A stretch of 6,063 nt of DNA from Pseudomonadota bacterium (GCA_018822065.1 JAHJKV010000389.1:1-6063), one strand, 5' to 3'; numbered from the stretch's first letter, positions 1 through 6,063 are shown. Numbers and translations: made by a program. The notes: a model not told the origin generated them from the letters alone.

Positions 1-765
1 ATTCTCCCTGGTATGGTATTTGCTTTGATGGGGATTGACGATGTCCGTCGCCAGCGGGCTGCCCGGGTCCCCCGGGATCCACAGGGCGTCCCAGAAGTCC
101 ACCAGTCCGGCCAACCCTCCAGCTTTCCCGCTTTCTACGAAACCAAAGAGCTCGTTGACCCACCGCGGCTCTCCCTCTGAGCCCGGGGCCATCATCTCCT
201 CGCCAAAGAGCTCTCGATACCGCTCCGGAAAGGCCTGGTGAAGGCCGCGCGCCCGGGCCCGGCAGATGCCCCGAAGCGCGCTGCCGGGCAGGTAGGGCAC
301 GCCGTACGTGTGATGCAGCAGCAGGCTCCCCTCCGTGACCGAAGTGCCGCTGGCGGGATGCAGCAGGACCCGGGAGAGACTCCGGATTTCCAGGTACCTG
401 CGCCGCGTGGTTGGAGAATCCGTCTTGACGGTGGCCGCCCAGCGACGATATCGAGGCAGGTAGGCCTCCCGCGCGGGCGTCTGCGGCAGCAGCGCCTGCA
501 CCGCGCTCAGTTGCAGGGCCGCCCGGCCAGGCTTCTCCAGGTCCCGGGGTGCCGGGTCTTCCTGCAGGCAGCGATCCAGCCAGAGGCCGACGTGGGCCGG
601 CAGGGGGGCCGGCACCACCCGCACCAGTCCCCCTTGACGGGAACTGGTGTTCCAGGGAACGGCGCTCTTGTCGATTGCATCGGGAGCACAATAGAAACGA
701 CCGCCGGGGAGGCGATCGATCCACTGCGAGAGCGAAACCGGGGTGAGCTGGTTTTCCGCGCTCAT
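1..765 (-). CDS. cmr6: Cmr6, type III-B RAMP subunit (3' end cut off by window edge)
   Basis: Cmr6 is a Cas7-like RAMP subunit that caps the head of the Cmr complex near the 3' end of the crRNA. I translated this frame by hand: it reads from ATG at 765 through 255 codons to base 1 with no stop, so the 3' end is missing. The glycine-rich RAMP signature is at about residues 152-175 (HHTYGVPYLPGSALRGICRA), matching the Cmr6 pattern of a 'G.PYlPGSsLRG' strand-loop-helix. A second family motif near residues 222-250 includes VDFWDALW and later DIVNPHQSKY, like the 'DI.NPHy..Y' segment of Cmr6. Family members are usually about 250-350 residues, so perhaps up to 100 are missing. The start overlaps the cmr5 stop as ATGA, with AGGAAGGA 8 bases upstream, implying coupling to cmr5. 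The motifs and the position after cmr5 make the call firm. Confidence 0.93.
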   Translation of the reverse strand, partial: MSAENQLTPVSLSQWIDRLPGGRFYCAPDAIDKSAVPWNTSSRQGGLVRVVPAPLPAHVGLWLDRCLQEDPAPRDLEKPGRAALQLSAVQALLPQTPAREAYLPRYRRWAATVKTDSPTTRRRYLEIRSLSRVLLHPASGTSVTEGSLLLHHTYGVPYLPGSALRGICRARARGLHQAFPERYRELFGEEMMAPGSEGEPRWVNELFGFVESGKAGGLAGLVDFWDALWIPGDPGSPLATDIVNPHQSKYHTREN

Positions 766-1259
766 GTATTTGGTCCTTCCTGGGTGGGATTGGCTCCCTG
801 GGCTGGCTCGAGGGCCGCCAGCGCGGCCGCGAAGCCGGTGATCAACTCGCTCAGTTGCAGCACGTCCGCCGTGAGTCTCTGATAGGTCAGGCGATCCACG
901 CGGCCGAGCACCAGCGGATTCAGACAGGGAAGGCTACGTTTGGGGACCGGCTTGAACAGTTCCGAAGAACCCGCCGGCTCCGTCTGCCAGAGTTCCTCGA
1001 GCACCAGGGAGATCAATTCCAGCGGTGTCAGCGAGGATTCTTCTTCTTTTCCTTTTCCGTCAGCGCCATCGTGCTTCCGGTACAGATAGAGGACGGTCTG
1101 GAGCAGTCCGCTGCGCATCACCAGCCCTTCCAGTTGTTGCAGTCCATGGTCGCTGTTCTCGCGATTCAATCGATCCCGAATCTGGGGCAGGTGGCTCTGC
1201 AGCACCGCCAGCATGTGTTGCGGCCGGGTAAGGCCCGAAGTCAAAGAGGTTGATGACAT
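762..1259 (-). CDS. cmr5: Cmr5, type III-B small subunit
   Basis: Cmr5 is the small, all-helical subunit of the Cmr complex. Two or more copies form the inner filament beside the Cmr4 backbone and help hold the crRNA-target duplex; it has no known catalytic role. The 165-residue product is within the family range (about 120-170). The segment at residues 49-62 (RSGLLQTVLYLYRK) fits the conserved Cmr5 helix with 'nGl.qtl.f...K'. The C-terminal helix at about 124-151 (from TYQRLTADVLQLSELI) fits the family's 'Y..Lt.e.l.L..wl..fa'. An acidic/basic low-complexity linker (residues 64-76) separates helices. The start at 1259 is set by a perfect AGGAGGT 3 bases upstream. It begins 27 bases after the cmr4 stop, and its own stop overlaps the cmr6 start. 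Cmr5 is poorly conserved, so part of the confidence rests on position. Confidence 0.9.
   Translation of the reverse strand: MSSTSLTSGLTRPQHMLAVLQSHLPQIRDRLNRENSDHGLQQLEGLVMRSGLLQTVLYLYRKHDGADGKGKEEESSLTPLELISLVLEELWQTEPAGSSELFKPVPKRSLPCLNPLVLGRVDRLTYQRLTADVLQLSELITGFAAALAALEPAQGANPTQEGPNT
774..781 (-). promoter_or_regulatory. Shine-Dalgarno AGGAAGGA for cmr6, inside the cmr5 3' end
   Basis: AGGAAGGA on the minus strand lies 8 bases before the cmr6 ATG at 765, inside the final codons of cmr5. Together with the ATGA stop/start overlap it supports coupled translation of cmr5 and cmr6. Confidence 0.75.
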
Positions 1260-1262
1260 GAT

Positions 1263-1269
1263 ACCTCCT
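1263..1269 (-). promoter_or_regulatory. Perfect Shine-Dalgarno AGGAGGT for cmr5
   Basis: On the minus strand this reads AGGAGGT, fully complementary to the 16S anti-SD core, 3 bases before the cmr5 ATG at 1259. It lies in the 27-base gap after the cmr4 stop. It fixes the cmr5 start and suggests independent, strong initiation, which fits the several Cmr5 copies needed per complex. Confidence 0.85.
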
Positions 1270-1286
1270 GGGTAACGATCGCTGGG

Positions 1287-2252
1287 TCAGACCAGCCGGA
1301 AAAAGGCGCGGCCGGCGCCGCCGGAGGACTTGCCGCCAAAGCGCAGCAAGGTGCCCGGCCGTACCAGGCCTGACAGATCTTCCAGACAGTCCTGTCCCGT
1401 GCAAGCGACCGGGTCCCGCGGCTGACCGTCTGGTGTCGTCTGATGCACAAGCACGGTGGAGCGTCCCTGCACCAGACCGAAGAAGAGGCTCTCGGCCGGG
1501 ATGTACTCCTCCAGCCAGGGGCCGCTGGTCGCGGCGGTGCCGGTGTCCGCGTCGATCTTGACGCGATGGCGTAGCTCCAACCCCAAGCGCGCGAAATGCG
1601 AGAAGTCGGTGTCGGGGAGCACGACCAGCCGACGCGAGAAGAAATCACCATCATCCTTCTGCCAGGCGCCCCAACCGGACAGCGCTTCCGCCAGTGATGA
1701 CATGGCTTCCACCGCTTGGGCGGGTACGCGCAGATCCTCCATCAAAACCGCGCTCTGGTCGCCCGAAGAAAGCAAGATGACCGAGTCGGGGTGCACGAGC
1801 GCTTGATCCGACTGTCCGTTCCGGATGAGGGTCTCGAACCACTTCTCCTGTTCCTCCGTCAGTTTTTCCGCAAGACGCAGCTCCCGCCGCAGGCGCACCA
1901 GTATCAACGGGCAGGTCGCCAGTGCGAAACCGCCCACGATCGACCGAATCGGCAGAAAGAACAGGCGGGCGTCGGAGAAGACCACGCCGCCCCGGGCGTC
2001 CCCGGCCCGCTCGGTGGGGGGGCCGAAGACCTTCACCACCGGGTCGTTGCCGTATCGGCTGGTGTCGTTGGTGGGTGTTCCCAGCTCCGCGTGCTCCCGC
2101 AGCACTCCCTTGATCGAAGAGCCGGGCAGGTAGGGATGCCCGGTCACCTGTTCGCGGGCTGTGGGTAGGTTGACGTGACCGAGGCCTTCGCCGACGCCCA
2201 CATGGATCGGGCTGTGTGCCTGGAGGAAAAACAGTCGAATGGATGGAGGCAT
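1287..2252 (-). CDS. cmr4: Cmr4, type III-B backbone RAMP (Cas7 family), catalytic Asp replaced by Asn
   Basis: Cmr4 forms the repeated backbone of the Cmr complex, covers the crRNA guide and normally cuts bound target RNA at 6-base intervals. The 321-residue product shows the Cmr4 features in order: HVGVGEGLGHVNLPTARE (17-34), then TGHPYLPGSSIKGVLRE (37-53), GGVVFSDARLFFLPIRS (88-104) followed by TCPLIL (113-118), the GPWLEEYIP thumb segment (244-252), and a C-terminal glycine loop GGKSSGGAGRAFF (306-318). In the first motif, N28 (AAC, bases 2169-2171) occupies the place of the catalytic Asp, D26 in P. furiosus Cmr4. H17, E248 and Y250 appear kept where other active-site residues are expected. 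I chose ATG 2252 because AGGAG lies 6 bases upstream and family members start close to the 'HvG' motif. An in-frame ATG at 2285 overlaps the cmr3 stop and would add 11 residues. Confidence 0.96.
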   Translation of the reverse strand: MPPSIRLFFLQAHSPIHVGVGEGLGHVNLPTAREQVTGHPYLPGSSIKGVLREHAELGTPTNDTSRYGNDPVVKVFGPPTERAGDARGGVVFSDARLFFLPIRSIVGGFALATCPLILVRLRRELRLAEKLTEEQEKWFETLIRNGQSDQALVHPDSVILLSSGDQSAVLMEDLRVPAQAVEAMSSLAEALSGWGAWQKDDGDFFSRRLVVLPDTDFSHFARLGLELRHRVKIDADTGTAATSGPWLEEYIPAESLFFGLVQGRSTVLVHQTTPDGQPRDPVACTGQDCLEDLSGLVRPGTLLRFGGKSSGGAGRAFFRLV

Positions 2253-2258
2253 GATGAA

Positions 2259-2263
2259 CTCCT
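2259..2263 (-). promoter_or_regulatory. Shine-Dalgarno AGGAG that decides the cmr4 start
   Basis: On the minus strand AGGAG lies 6 bases before the ATG at 2252. The alternative in-frame ATG at 2285, which overlaps the cmr3 stop, is preceded only by a poorly spaced AGGA. This site is why I annotate the shorter Cmr4, starting MPPSIRLFF. Confidence 0.75.
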
Positions 2264-2281
2264 GAAAAACGAGAATGGGTT

Positions 2282-3811
2282 TCATGAATCCTGGGGGCCG
2301 TACTGCCAGAAGCCGGGCAGCACCAGCCCAAAACCGTCACCCGCGGACGGGGCCCGAAAGTCCTCCTGCAGGTTGGCGGCGTCCTCGCCGGGGCCCTCGG
2401 GATCCATGCTCCTGCCCCACAATGCCTTGCACAATTGGATCCACAAATCGGGGTCGATTTCGCCGGCCGAAGCCCGAAAGGGCTCCAGATACAGGTAATA
2501 GACACTGCCGGCCGGAACCAGGCGTCGCACCTCCCGGGGGGCGCCCGTGCGTTGCGCCAGCCGTGCGTCGGCGCGAGGGCTCGGCCGCTCCCGCCCGCCC
2601 TGCAGGTTCCAACCGCTGACCACCTGGAACCCGGACAGGCACAGGGCCTCCAACCGCAGGCGCAGCCCCTTGCGCTCGAGCAATTCCCGCACCGCCGGGT
2701 GGTGACGGCCCGCGCCCGACGCCGGGGAATCGAGGAGCCAGGAGGGACACCAACCCGGATCTCCCGGCTGATGGTAGACGTCGCCGGTCTTGCGTCGGAC
2801 CGGGAGATAGGCCGGCGTGAGCAGCTGGAGGCGCAGCCCGGCAGCAGTCACCGAAGCTCTGTGATAATCGGGTTCAAAGTCCGTGAAACCGGGAAAGGCG
2901 CCGATGGGGCAGTGATCCAGCGACTGGACTTCCAGGAAACTGGGGCGGGCCTCGCCGCCGAGCAGCGTCAGGGTCTTCCCCTCCGGGAGGGCGGGGGGCC
3001 ACGGCTGCGTTCCGTCCTCAATAGGTGAGGGATACTCAACCTCCATGCCCAGCTGCCACCCTTCGCTCAGCCGCAGCCCGCTGGTCTCATACAGCATGCC
3101 GGCCTCTGCGGTGCCCGTCTCATCGTCCAGGGAGACGTGGATCCGCCGCTCACGGTGTAACAGATTCAGTTCATCGTCCGCCTCGCGGATCACCTGTTGG
3201 AGGCGATCGGCTGGGCGCTGGCCCAGGCTCCAGTGCACCAGCAAATCCAGCGGCCAGAATCGTTGGTCGAAGCGTCTTCGTTTGGCCCCTGCTTCCGTTC
3301 GTTCCGGCAGATGAACCAGGCTGCGAGGCTGGGGGGGGCGTGGGGTCGCCTGTTCGCCTAAAAGCACGTCTTGCGGCCAGGCGGGCCAGGTGAAGCCCTC
3401 TTCACCGCCCGGGAGCGTCACCTGCCCCCCCACGAGGCGGTCCGGGTCAGGAGGCTCCTGGCCGGCCGGCGAAGGTTTTTCTTCAAGAAGTGCATCGGCG
3501 GGGGCCGGAAAGCGCAGGGAACCGACGGGCTCCTCGTTGGGCTGTACGCCGTCGGCGTGGGAGACGCGCACCAACCACGGTCCTCGCACCCGGATCTTCA
3601 ACAGGTCGCGGGCCTTGTCCGGGGAGACCTGGGTCTCCCCTCGTAAAAGGGCCGTACGCACCATGCCCGCCACCGTACCAGGATGGGGAAAAGGCCAGGT
3701 GTTGCCCGCGCCGAAGGCGGCGGCGCCCCGGCCGTCGCCCAGCACCACCGGGTCCCGCGGGTCCAGCAGCCAGAGTTGGGTTGTTTCGGGTGTCGACGGG
3801 ACGCGGCTCAT
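2282..3811 (-). CDS. cmr3: Cmr3, type III-B Cas5-family RAMP, unusually long
   Basis: Cmr3 is the Cas5-like subunit that pairs with Cas10/Cmr2 at the foot of the complex and grips the 5' tag of the crRNA. The product has 509 residues. Family landmarks in order: LWLLDPRDPVVLGDGR (13-28) leading to PGTVAGMVRTAL (44-55); ERRIHVSLDDETGTAEAGML (221-240) and YETSGL; LGGEARPSFLE (284-294); LLTPAYLP (330-337); a long C-terminal block with SGWNLQ (399-404), REVRRLVPAGSVYYL (426-440), and DGFGLVLPGFW (492-502). Well-studied Cmr3 proteins have roughly 320-400 residues. The extra length includes a Pro/Glu-rich stretch at about 102-180 with no recognisable domain. The start at 3811 forms ATGA with the cmr2 stop and has AAGGAG 8 bases upstream. 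The same frame is open upstream to 4159 inside cmr2, but that part has no family similarity and is a shadow of cmr2. Confidence 0.95.
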   Translation of the reverse strand: MSRVPSTPETTQLWLLDPRDPVVLGDGRGAAAFGAGNTWPFPHPGTVAGMVRTALLRGETQVSPDKARDLLKIRVRGPWLVRVSHADGVQPNEEPVGSLRFPAPADALLEEKPSPAGQEPPDPDRLVGGQVTLPGGEEGFTWPAWPQDVLLGEQATPRPPQPRSLVHLPERTEAGAKRRRFDQRFWPLDLLVHWSLGQRPADRLQQVIREADDELNLLHRERRIHVSLDDETGTAEAGMLYETSGLRLSEGWQLGMEVEYPSPIEDGTQPWPPALPEGKTLTLLGGEARPSFLEVQSLDHCPIGAFPGFTDFEPDYHRASVTAAGLRLQLLTPAYLPVRRKTGDVYHQPGDPGWCPSWLLDSPASGAGRHHPAVRELLERKGLRLRLEALCLSGFQVVSGWNLQGGRERPSPRADARLAQRTGAPREVRRLVPAGSVYYLYLEPFRASAGEIDPDLWIQLCKALWGRSMDPEGPGEDAANLQEDFRAPSAGDGFGLVLPGFWQYGPQDS

Positions 3812-5853
3812 GGCTGGTTCTCCTTCGGATCGGGATCGTTGGGGATCCGTTGGCGATGCGCACCCAGAATGCGGTGGGCCAGCAGGAATTCGTGGACCAG
3901 GCTTCGCGTCTCCTTCAGGGTCTTTTGGGGGTTCGTGCCGAGGCTCTGGTGTAGTTCTTTCAGTCGTTCGTGGAGACTGCAGTCGGCCAAAGGTGTCTCC
4001 TTCCTGCGGCCGGCGGCCAGGATGGGGCCCGCCAGAGCCAGGGTGAGAGCGCCTTGCAGGGCCTCTTCGGGCATTGCTCCTTCCAGGGGGGGCAAGGCCG
4101 TGGACAGGCCATGAACGGAAGCCAGGGAGACCTGGCCCTGCTCCAGAAGACTCAACCAAGTCTTCATTCTCTCCACGTACTCAAAGGTCGGACCCTCTGA
4201 GAGTCGATCGGCGGCGCCGGCCACACATTCGTCGACCACCAGTTGACTTGTGCCGTCAACGTTCTGACGTCGCAGTTTTTTCGCCTTTTGGAGAGCCCCC
4301 TCCCCCCGGCGGCGTATGTCGCGAAGGTCGTGCTTGACGTGGGCCACCACCAGGCCGATGGAGAGGGTGAGGGACTGTGCAGCCTGGACGTCGCACTTCT
4401 TCATCTCGTCCTGAAAGACGGCCGCCAGCTCCTTGGCAGCCGGCAGCGCCAGATCCAGCGGAAGGTAGGCGCACAGTTCGTCCCCGCCGATATAGAAGGC
4501 GAAGCCCCGGTGGTTCTCGCCGACGATGTGCCAGGCGCGCTGAGCGAACGCGTCCAGGGCGCCCACCAACTTCTGTTCATCCTCGAAGCACGTGCACTTG
4601 GAAAGCGCCTGGCCGACGCCGTCGCCGTCGGCGGTCAGATAGGCGTAGTAGTGGCCGGGCATCCCGGCGCCGTGCAACTCCTGAAGGGGGCGACGGATGT
4701 TTCGCAGGGCCTGACCGGCTTCTCGGACGTCATTGGAAAGTGGACTATTCACCTTTCCCGCATCCCGAAGGAGACGCCCCAACTCCCGTTCGGCGGCGAG
4801 GAGCCCGCCGTCGAAGAGTAGGCTGGCGTCGAAGGGGAAACCGTCCGTGCTCGCACCTGCCGCAGCGCCGGAAGGGCGCTTTCCAGGTTCCCGGCAGGCG
4901 GAGGAGATCAGTGAGAGCGCGCTGGGCGACAGGCCATTCAGGATCCTGCGGATTTGATCGAGGGATTGCTTTCGGTTCACCCCGCCGGTCGTTCCGGGCT
5001 TGTCGTCGCCCAGGAAGCCCACCAGCCAGGGGTCGATGGCCACCCGCGAGAGGGGCGGAAATGGTAGGCAGGGCAGGATTGGGTATCCAAGCTCCGACTC
5101 CCTCAGGGCGGCGAAGCGCCGCAGCAGCCCGATGGCGTCGAGCTTCTCGTCGGGGCGGAGGCCGCGGCGTTCCCGCTCGATACGCGCTGAAAACGCTTCA
5201 TCGGCCTGGCGCGTCGGATCGAACTGGACGAGCACGGCGTCGCGCCCCTGCTCGAGACTGGAGCGCACGTGGCCTGCCCGCGTCCAGGAGGGGGCCACGA
5301 AGACCCGGGCGTTCTTGCGGGCGTCGCGCAGCCGTTGCGCCCGTTCGAGCGCCTCATGTCGACCGGTCTCCGTGTCCTCGGTCACGGCGGAAAAACCGGC
5401 GGTGAACTCCATGAAATCGCCGTAGAGCACGGCCTCGAGCTGGGCTTCGAAGGCGCTCGTATCCATGGAGATCTTCTGGTATTCAGCGCGTTTGATCTCC
5501 TGGAGTTGGTCGCAGAGCCATTGACGCACGGTGCGATCCGTCTCCTGAAGTAGTTCGCGGACTGCCTGCGCGCTTTCGAGGGGGACGATGACTCGGATCT
5601 TGTTGGAGATGACCGGACCTTCGTGAGGACGCATTCCGGTGGCGTCGAAGAACGCCTTCTCCGGATCGAGCGTCTCACGCCGGGGCGTCCAGAACTCCAT
5701 GTCCGGCGACACCTGAGCGATGCGCAGTGCGGTCTGGCGGGTCAACTCCGAGAGCAGACGGGAGCCGTACCACAGGTCGCGGCTGCGACGACCCGCGCTG
5801 ATGAAAGGGCCCACGGGGCCCAGGGCCAGGGCCAGGGCATAGGCGGGGTTCAT
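3808..5853 (-). CDS. cmr2: Cas10/Cmr2, type III-B large subunit with GGDEL Palm motif and no HD domain
   Basis: Cas10/Cmr2 is the signature large subunit; on target-RNA binding its Palm domain makes cyclic oligoadenylates from ATP in many systems. The 681-residue product opens with ALGPVGPFISAGRRSRDLWYGSRLLSEL (10-37 approx.), the first Palm-like domain signature of Cmr2. The second Palm has the metal-binding loop TADGDGVG (407-414, bases 4612-4635) and the turn FYIGGDELCAYLP (453-465; GGDEL at bases 4474-4488), followed by LSIGLVVAH (497-505) and a Lys/Arg-rich helix (512-530). Residues from about 545 form a helical C-terminal domain. No HD nuclease domain precedes the Palm signature, and I see no CxxC zinc pair. 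The start at 5853 overlaps the upstream stop as ATGA, with TGGAGG 6 bases upstream. The frame is open 30 codons further up, but these precede the family N-terminus and overlap the preceding gene. Confidence 0.97.
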   Translation of the reverse strand: MNPAYALALALGPVGPFISAGRRSRDLWYGSRLLSELTRQTALRIAQVSPDMEFWTPRRETLDPEKAFFDATGMRPHEGPVISNKIRVIVPLESAQAVRELLQETDRTVRQWLCDQLQEIKRAEYQKISMDTSAFEAQLEAVLYGDFMEFTAGFSAVTEDTETGRHEALERAQRLRDARKNARVFVAPSWTRAGHVRSSLEQGRDAVLVQFDPTRQADEAFSARIERERRGLRPDEKLDAIGLLRRFAALRESELGYPILPCLPFPPLSRVAIDPWLVGFLGDDKPGTTGGVNRKQSLDQIRRILNGLSPSALSLISSACREPGKRPSGAAAGASTDGFPFDASLLFDGGLLAAERELGRLLRDAGKVNSPLSNDVREAGQALRNIRRPLQELHGAGMPGHYYAYLTADGDGVGQALSKCTCFEDEQKLVGALDAFAQRAWHIVGENHRGFAFYIGGDELCAYLPLDLALPAAKELAAVFQDEMKKCDVQAAQSLTLSIGLVVAHVKHDLRDIRRRGEGALQKAKKLRRQNVDGTSQLVVDECVAGAADRLSEGPTFEYVERMKTWLSLLEQGQVSLASVHGLSTALPPLEGAMPEEALQGALTLALAGPILAAGRRKETPLADCSLHERLKELHQSLGTNPQKTLKETRSLVHEFLLAHRILGAHRQRIPNDPDPKENQP
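3820..3825 (-). promoter_or_regulatory. Shine-Dalgarno AAGGAG for cmr3, inside the cmr2 3' end
   Basis: AAGGAG on the minus strand lies 8 bases before the cmr3 ATG at 3811, within the last codons of cmr2. With the ATGA overlap it indicates translational coupling and excludes the long upstream extension of the cmr3 frame. Confidence 0.8.
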
Positions 5854-6063
5854 ATGGCGCCTCCAGAGAGTTCCCGAAAGCCGCGCGCGCGCAACCAGTT
5901 CAGGAAGGCGGCCACGGCGTCGCCGTCGGCCGAATCCATCCATTTCTTCAATTCGGAATTGGGGGAGAAATCGTCCCGGTTCGTCATGAAGACGGGCACC
6001 TGCTTCTCGTACGGGGGAAAGGGTTGGGGGGAATGCACCTGGTTCAGCGCCGCGGCGACCTGG
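5850..6063 (-). CDS. C-terminal fragment of the gene before cmr2, probably Cmr1
   Basis: This frame is open from the right edge of the window and ends at the TGA at 5850-5852, giving the last 70 residues of a protein whose start lies outside. An internal GTG at 6038 could be read as a start, but the frame continues upstream without a stop and I see no reason to start there. The visible part reads VPVFMTNRDDFSPNSELKKW followed by MDSADGDAVAAFLNWLRARGF and a short tail; it looks like a folded, mixed-charge domain end with a final amphipathic helix. I do not recognise a diagnostic motif. The call rests on context: the rest of the operon is in the order cmr2-3-4-5-6, and cmr1 commonly stands first. 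Its stop overlaps the cmr2 start (ATGA), so it is in the same operon. Another cas or accessory gene remains possible. Confidence 0.55.
   Translation of the reverse strand, partial: QVAAALNQVHSPQPFPPYEKQVPVFMTNRDDFSPNSELKKWMDSADGDAVAAFLNWLRARGFRELSGGAI
5860..5865 (-). promoter_or_regulatory. Shine-Dalgarno TGGAGG for cmr2
   Basis: TGGAGG on the minus strand lies 6 bases before the cmr2 ATG at 5853, within the end of the preceding gene. It supports the start at MNPAYALAL rather than one further upstream in the same open frame. Confidence 0.8.

Noticed and set aside
238..882. Plus-strand open frame of 214 codons opposite cmr6 and cmr5
   Set aside because: Its Arg/Pro/Gly/Ala-rich translation has no recognisable domain, and the opposite strand encodes clear Cmr6 and Cmr5 motifs. 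It is a typical antisense shadow in GC-rich DNA.
1651..2505. Minus-strand open frame of 284 codons overlapping the cmr3/cmr4 junction
   Set aside because: It runs in a different frame across both the cmr3 end and the cmr4 start, which carry clear family motifs; its translation is low-complexity and motif-free.
3812..4159. Upstream extension of the cmr3 frame by 116 codons inside cmr2
   Set aside because: The extension has no Cmr3 similarity and overlaps the conserved C-terminal part of Cas10. The ATG at 3811 has a ribosome site and the expected stop/start overlap.
4377..5405. Plus-strand open frame of 342 codons opposite cmr2
   Set aside because: Very rich in Arg, Pro and Gly with no motif, and it covers the conserved Palm codons of cmr2 on the other strand. 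Length alone is not evidence at this GC content.
5821..5838. Three tandem copies of cagggc
   Set aside because: They encode the alternating Ala-Leu strand of the Cmr2 N-terminus (ALALALG), so protein constraint and codon bias explain them.
1..6063. CRISPR array, adaptation genes, cas6 or tRNA within the window
   Set aside because: No regularly spaced direct repeats or RNA-gene structure were seen on reading, and every base is taken up by the operon except two gaps under 30 bases.

Overview
The window is a block of a type III-B CRISPR-Cas effector operon (Cmr complex). All genes lie on the minus strand, so transcription runs from high to low coordinates. The order is the classical one: a C-terminal fragment in the cmr1 position (runs off the right end), then cmr2/cas10, cmr3, cmr4, cmr5 and the N-terminal part of cmr6 (runs off the left end). 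The DNA is GC-rich with strong G/C third-position bias and good Shine-Dalgarno sequences (up to a full AGGAGGT). This points to a GC-rich bacterium; I cannot name the lineage from one operon.

Layout by decreasing coordinate: probable cmr1 3' end (6063-5850), cmr2/cas10 (5853-3808), cmr3 (3811-2282), cmr4 (2252-1287), cmr5 (1259-762), cmr6 5' part (765-1). Three junctions are 4-base ATGA stop/start overlaps (cmr1/cmr2, cmr2/cmr3, cmr5/cmr6). The other two gaps are under 30 bases. The block is almost surely one polycistronic, translationally coupled unit. No promoter, terminator, CRISPR repeat, RNA gene, mobile element or gene-free stretch over 30 bases is visible. Adaptation genes, cas6, the array and any CARF-type effector must lie outside if present.

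Together the proteins would build the crRNA-guided complex: Cmr4 is the backbone on the crRNA, Cmr5 the second filament, Cmr3 and Cas10/Cmr2 the foot at the 5' tag, and Cmr6 and Cmr1 the head. Three activities are known in such complexes: target-RNA cleavage by Cmr4, DNA cleavage by the Cas10 HD domain, and cyclic oligoadenylate synthesis by the Cas10 Palm.

The main discovery lead is that two of these appear missing. Cmr4 has Asn (N28) where the family's catalytic Asp (D26 in Pyrococcus furiosus Cmr4) should be, although the surrounding motif is intact. Cas10 starts directly at the Palm-type N-terminal motif with no HD domain. The Palm motif is kept as GGDEL. The sequence therefore suggests an RNA-sensing complex that may signal through cyclic nucleotides without cutting its target. 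This is an inference that needs alignment and biochemical testing.
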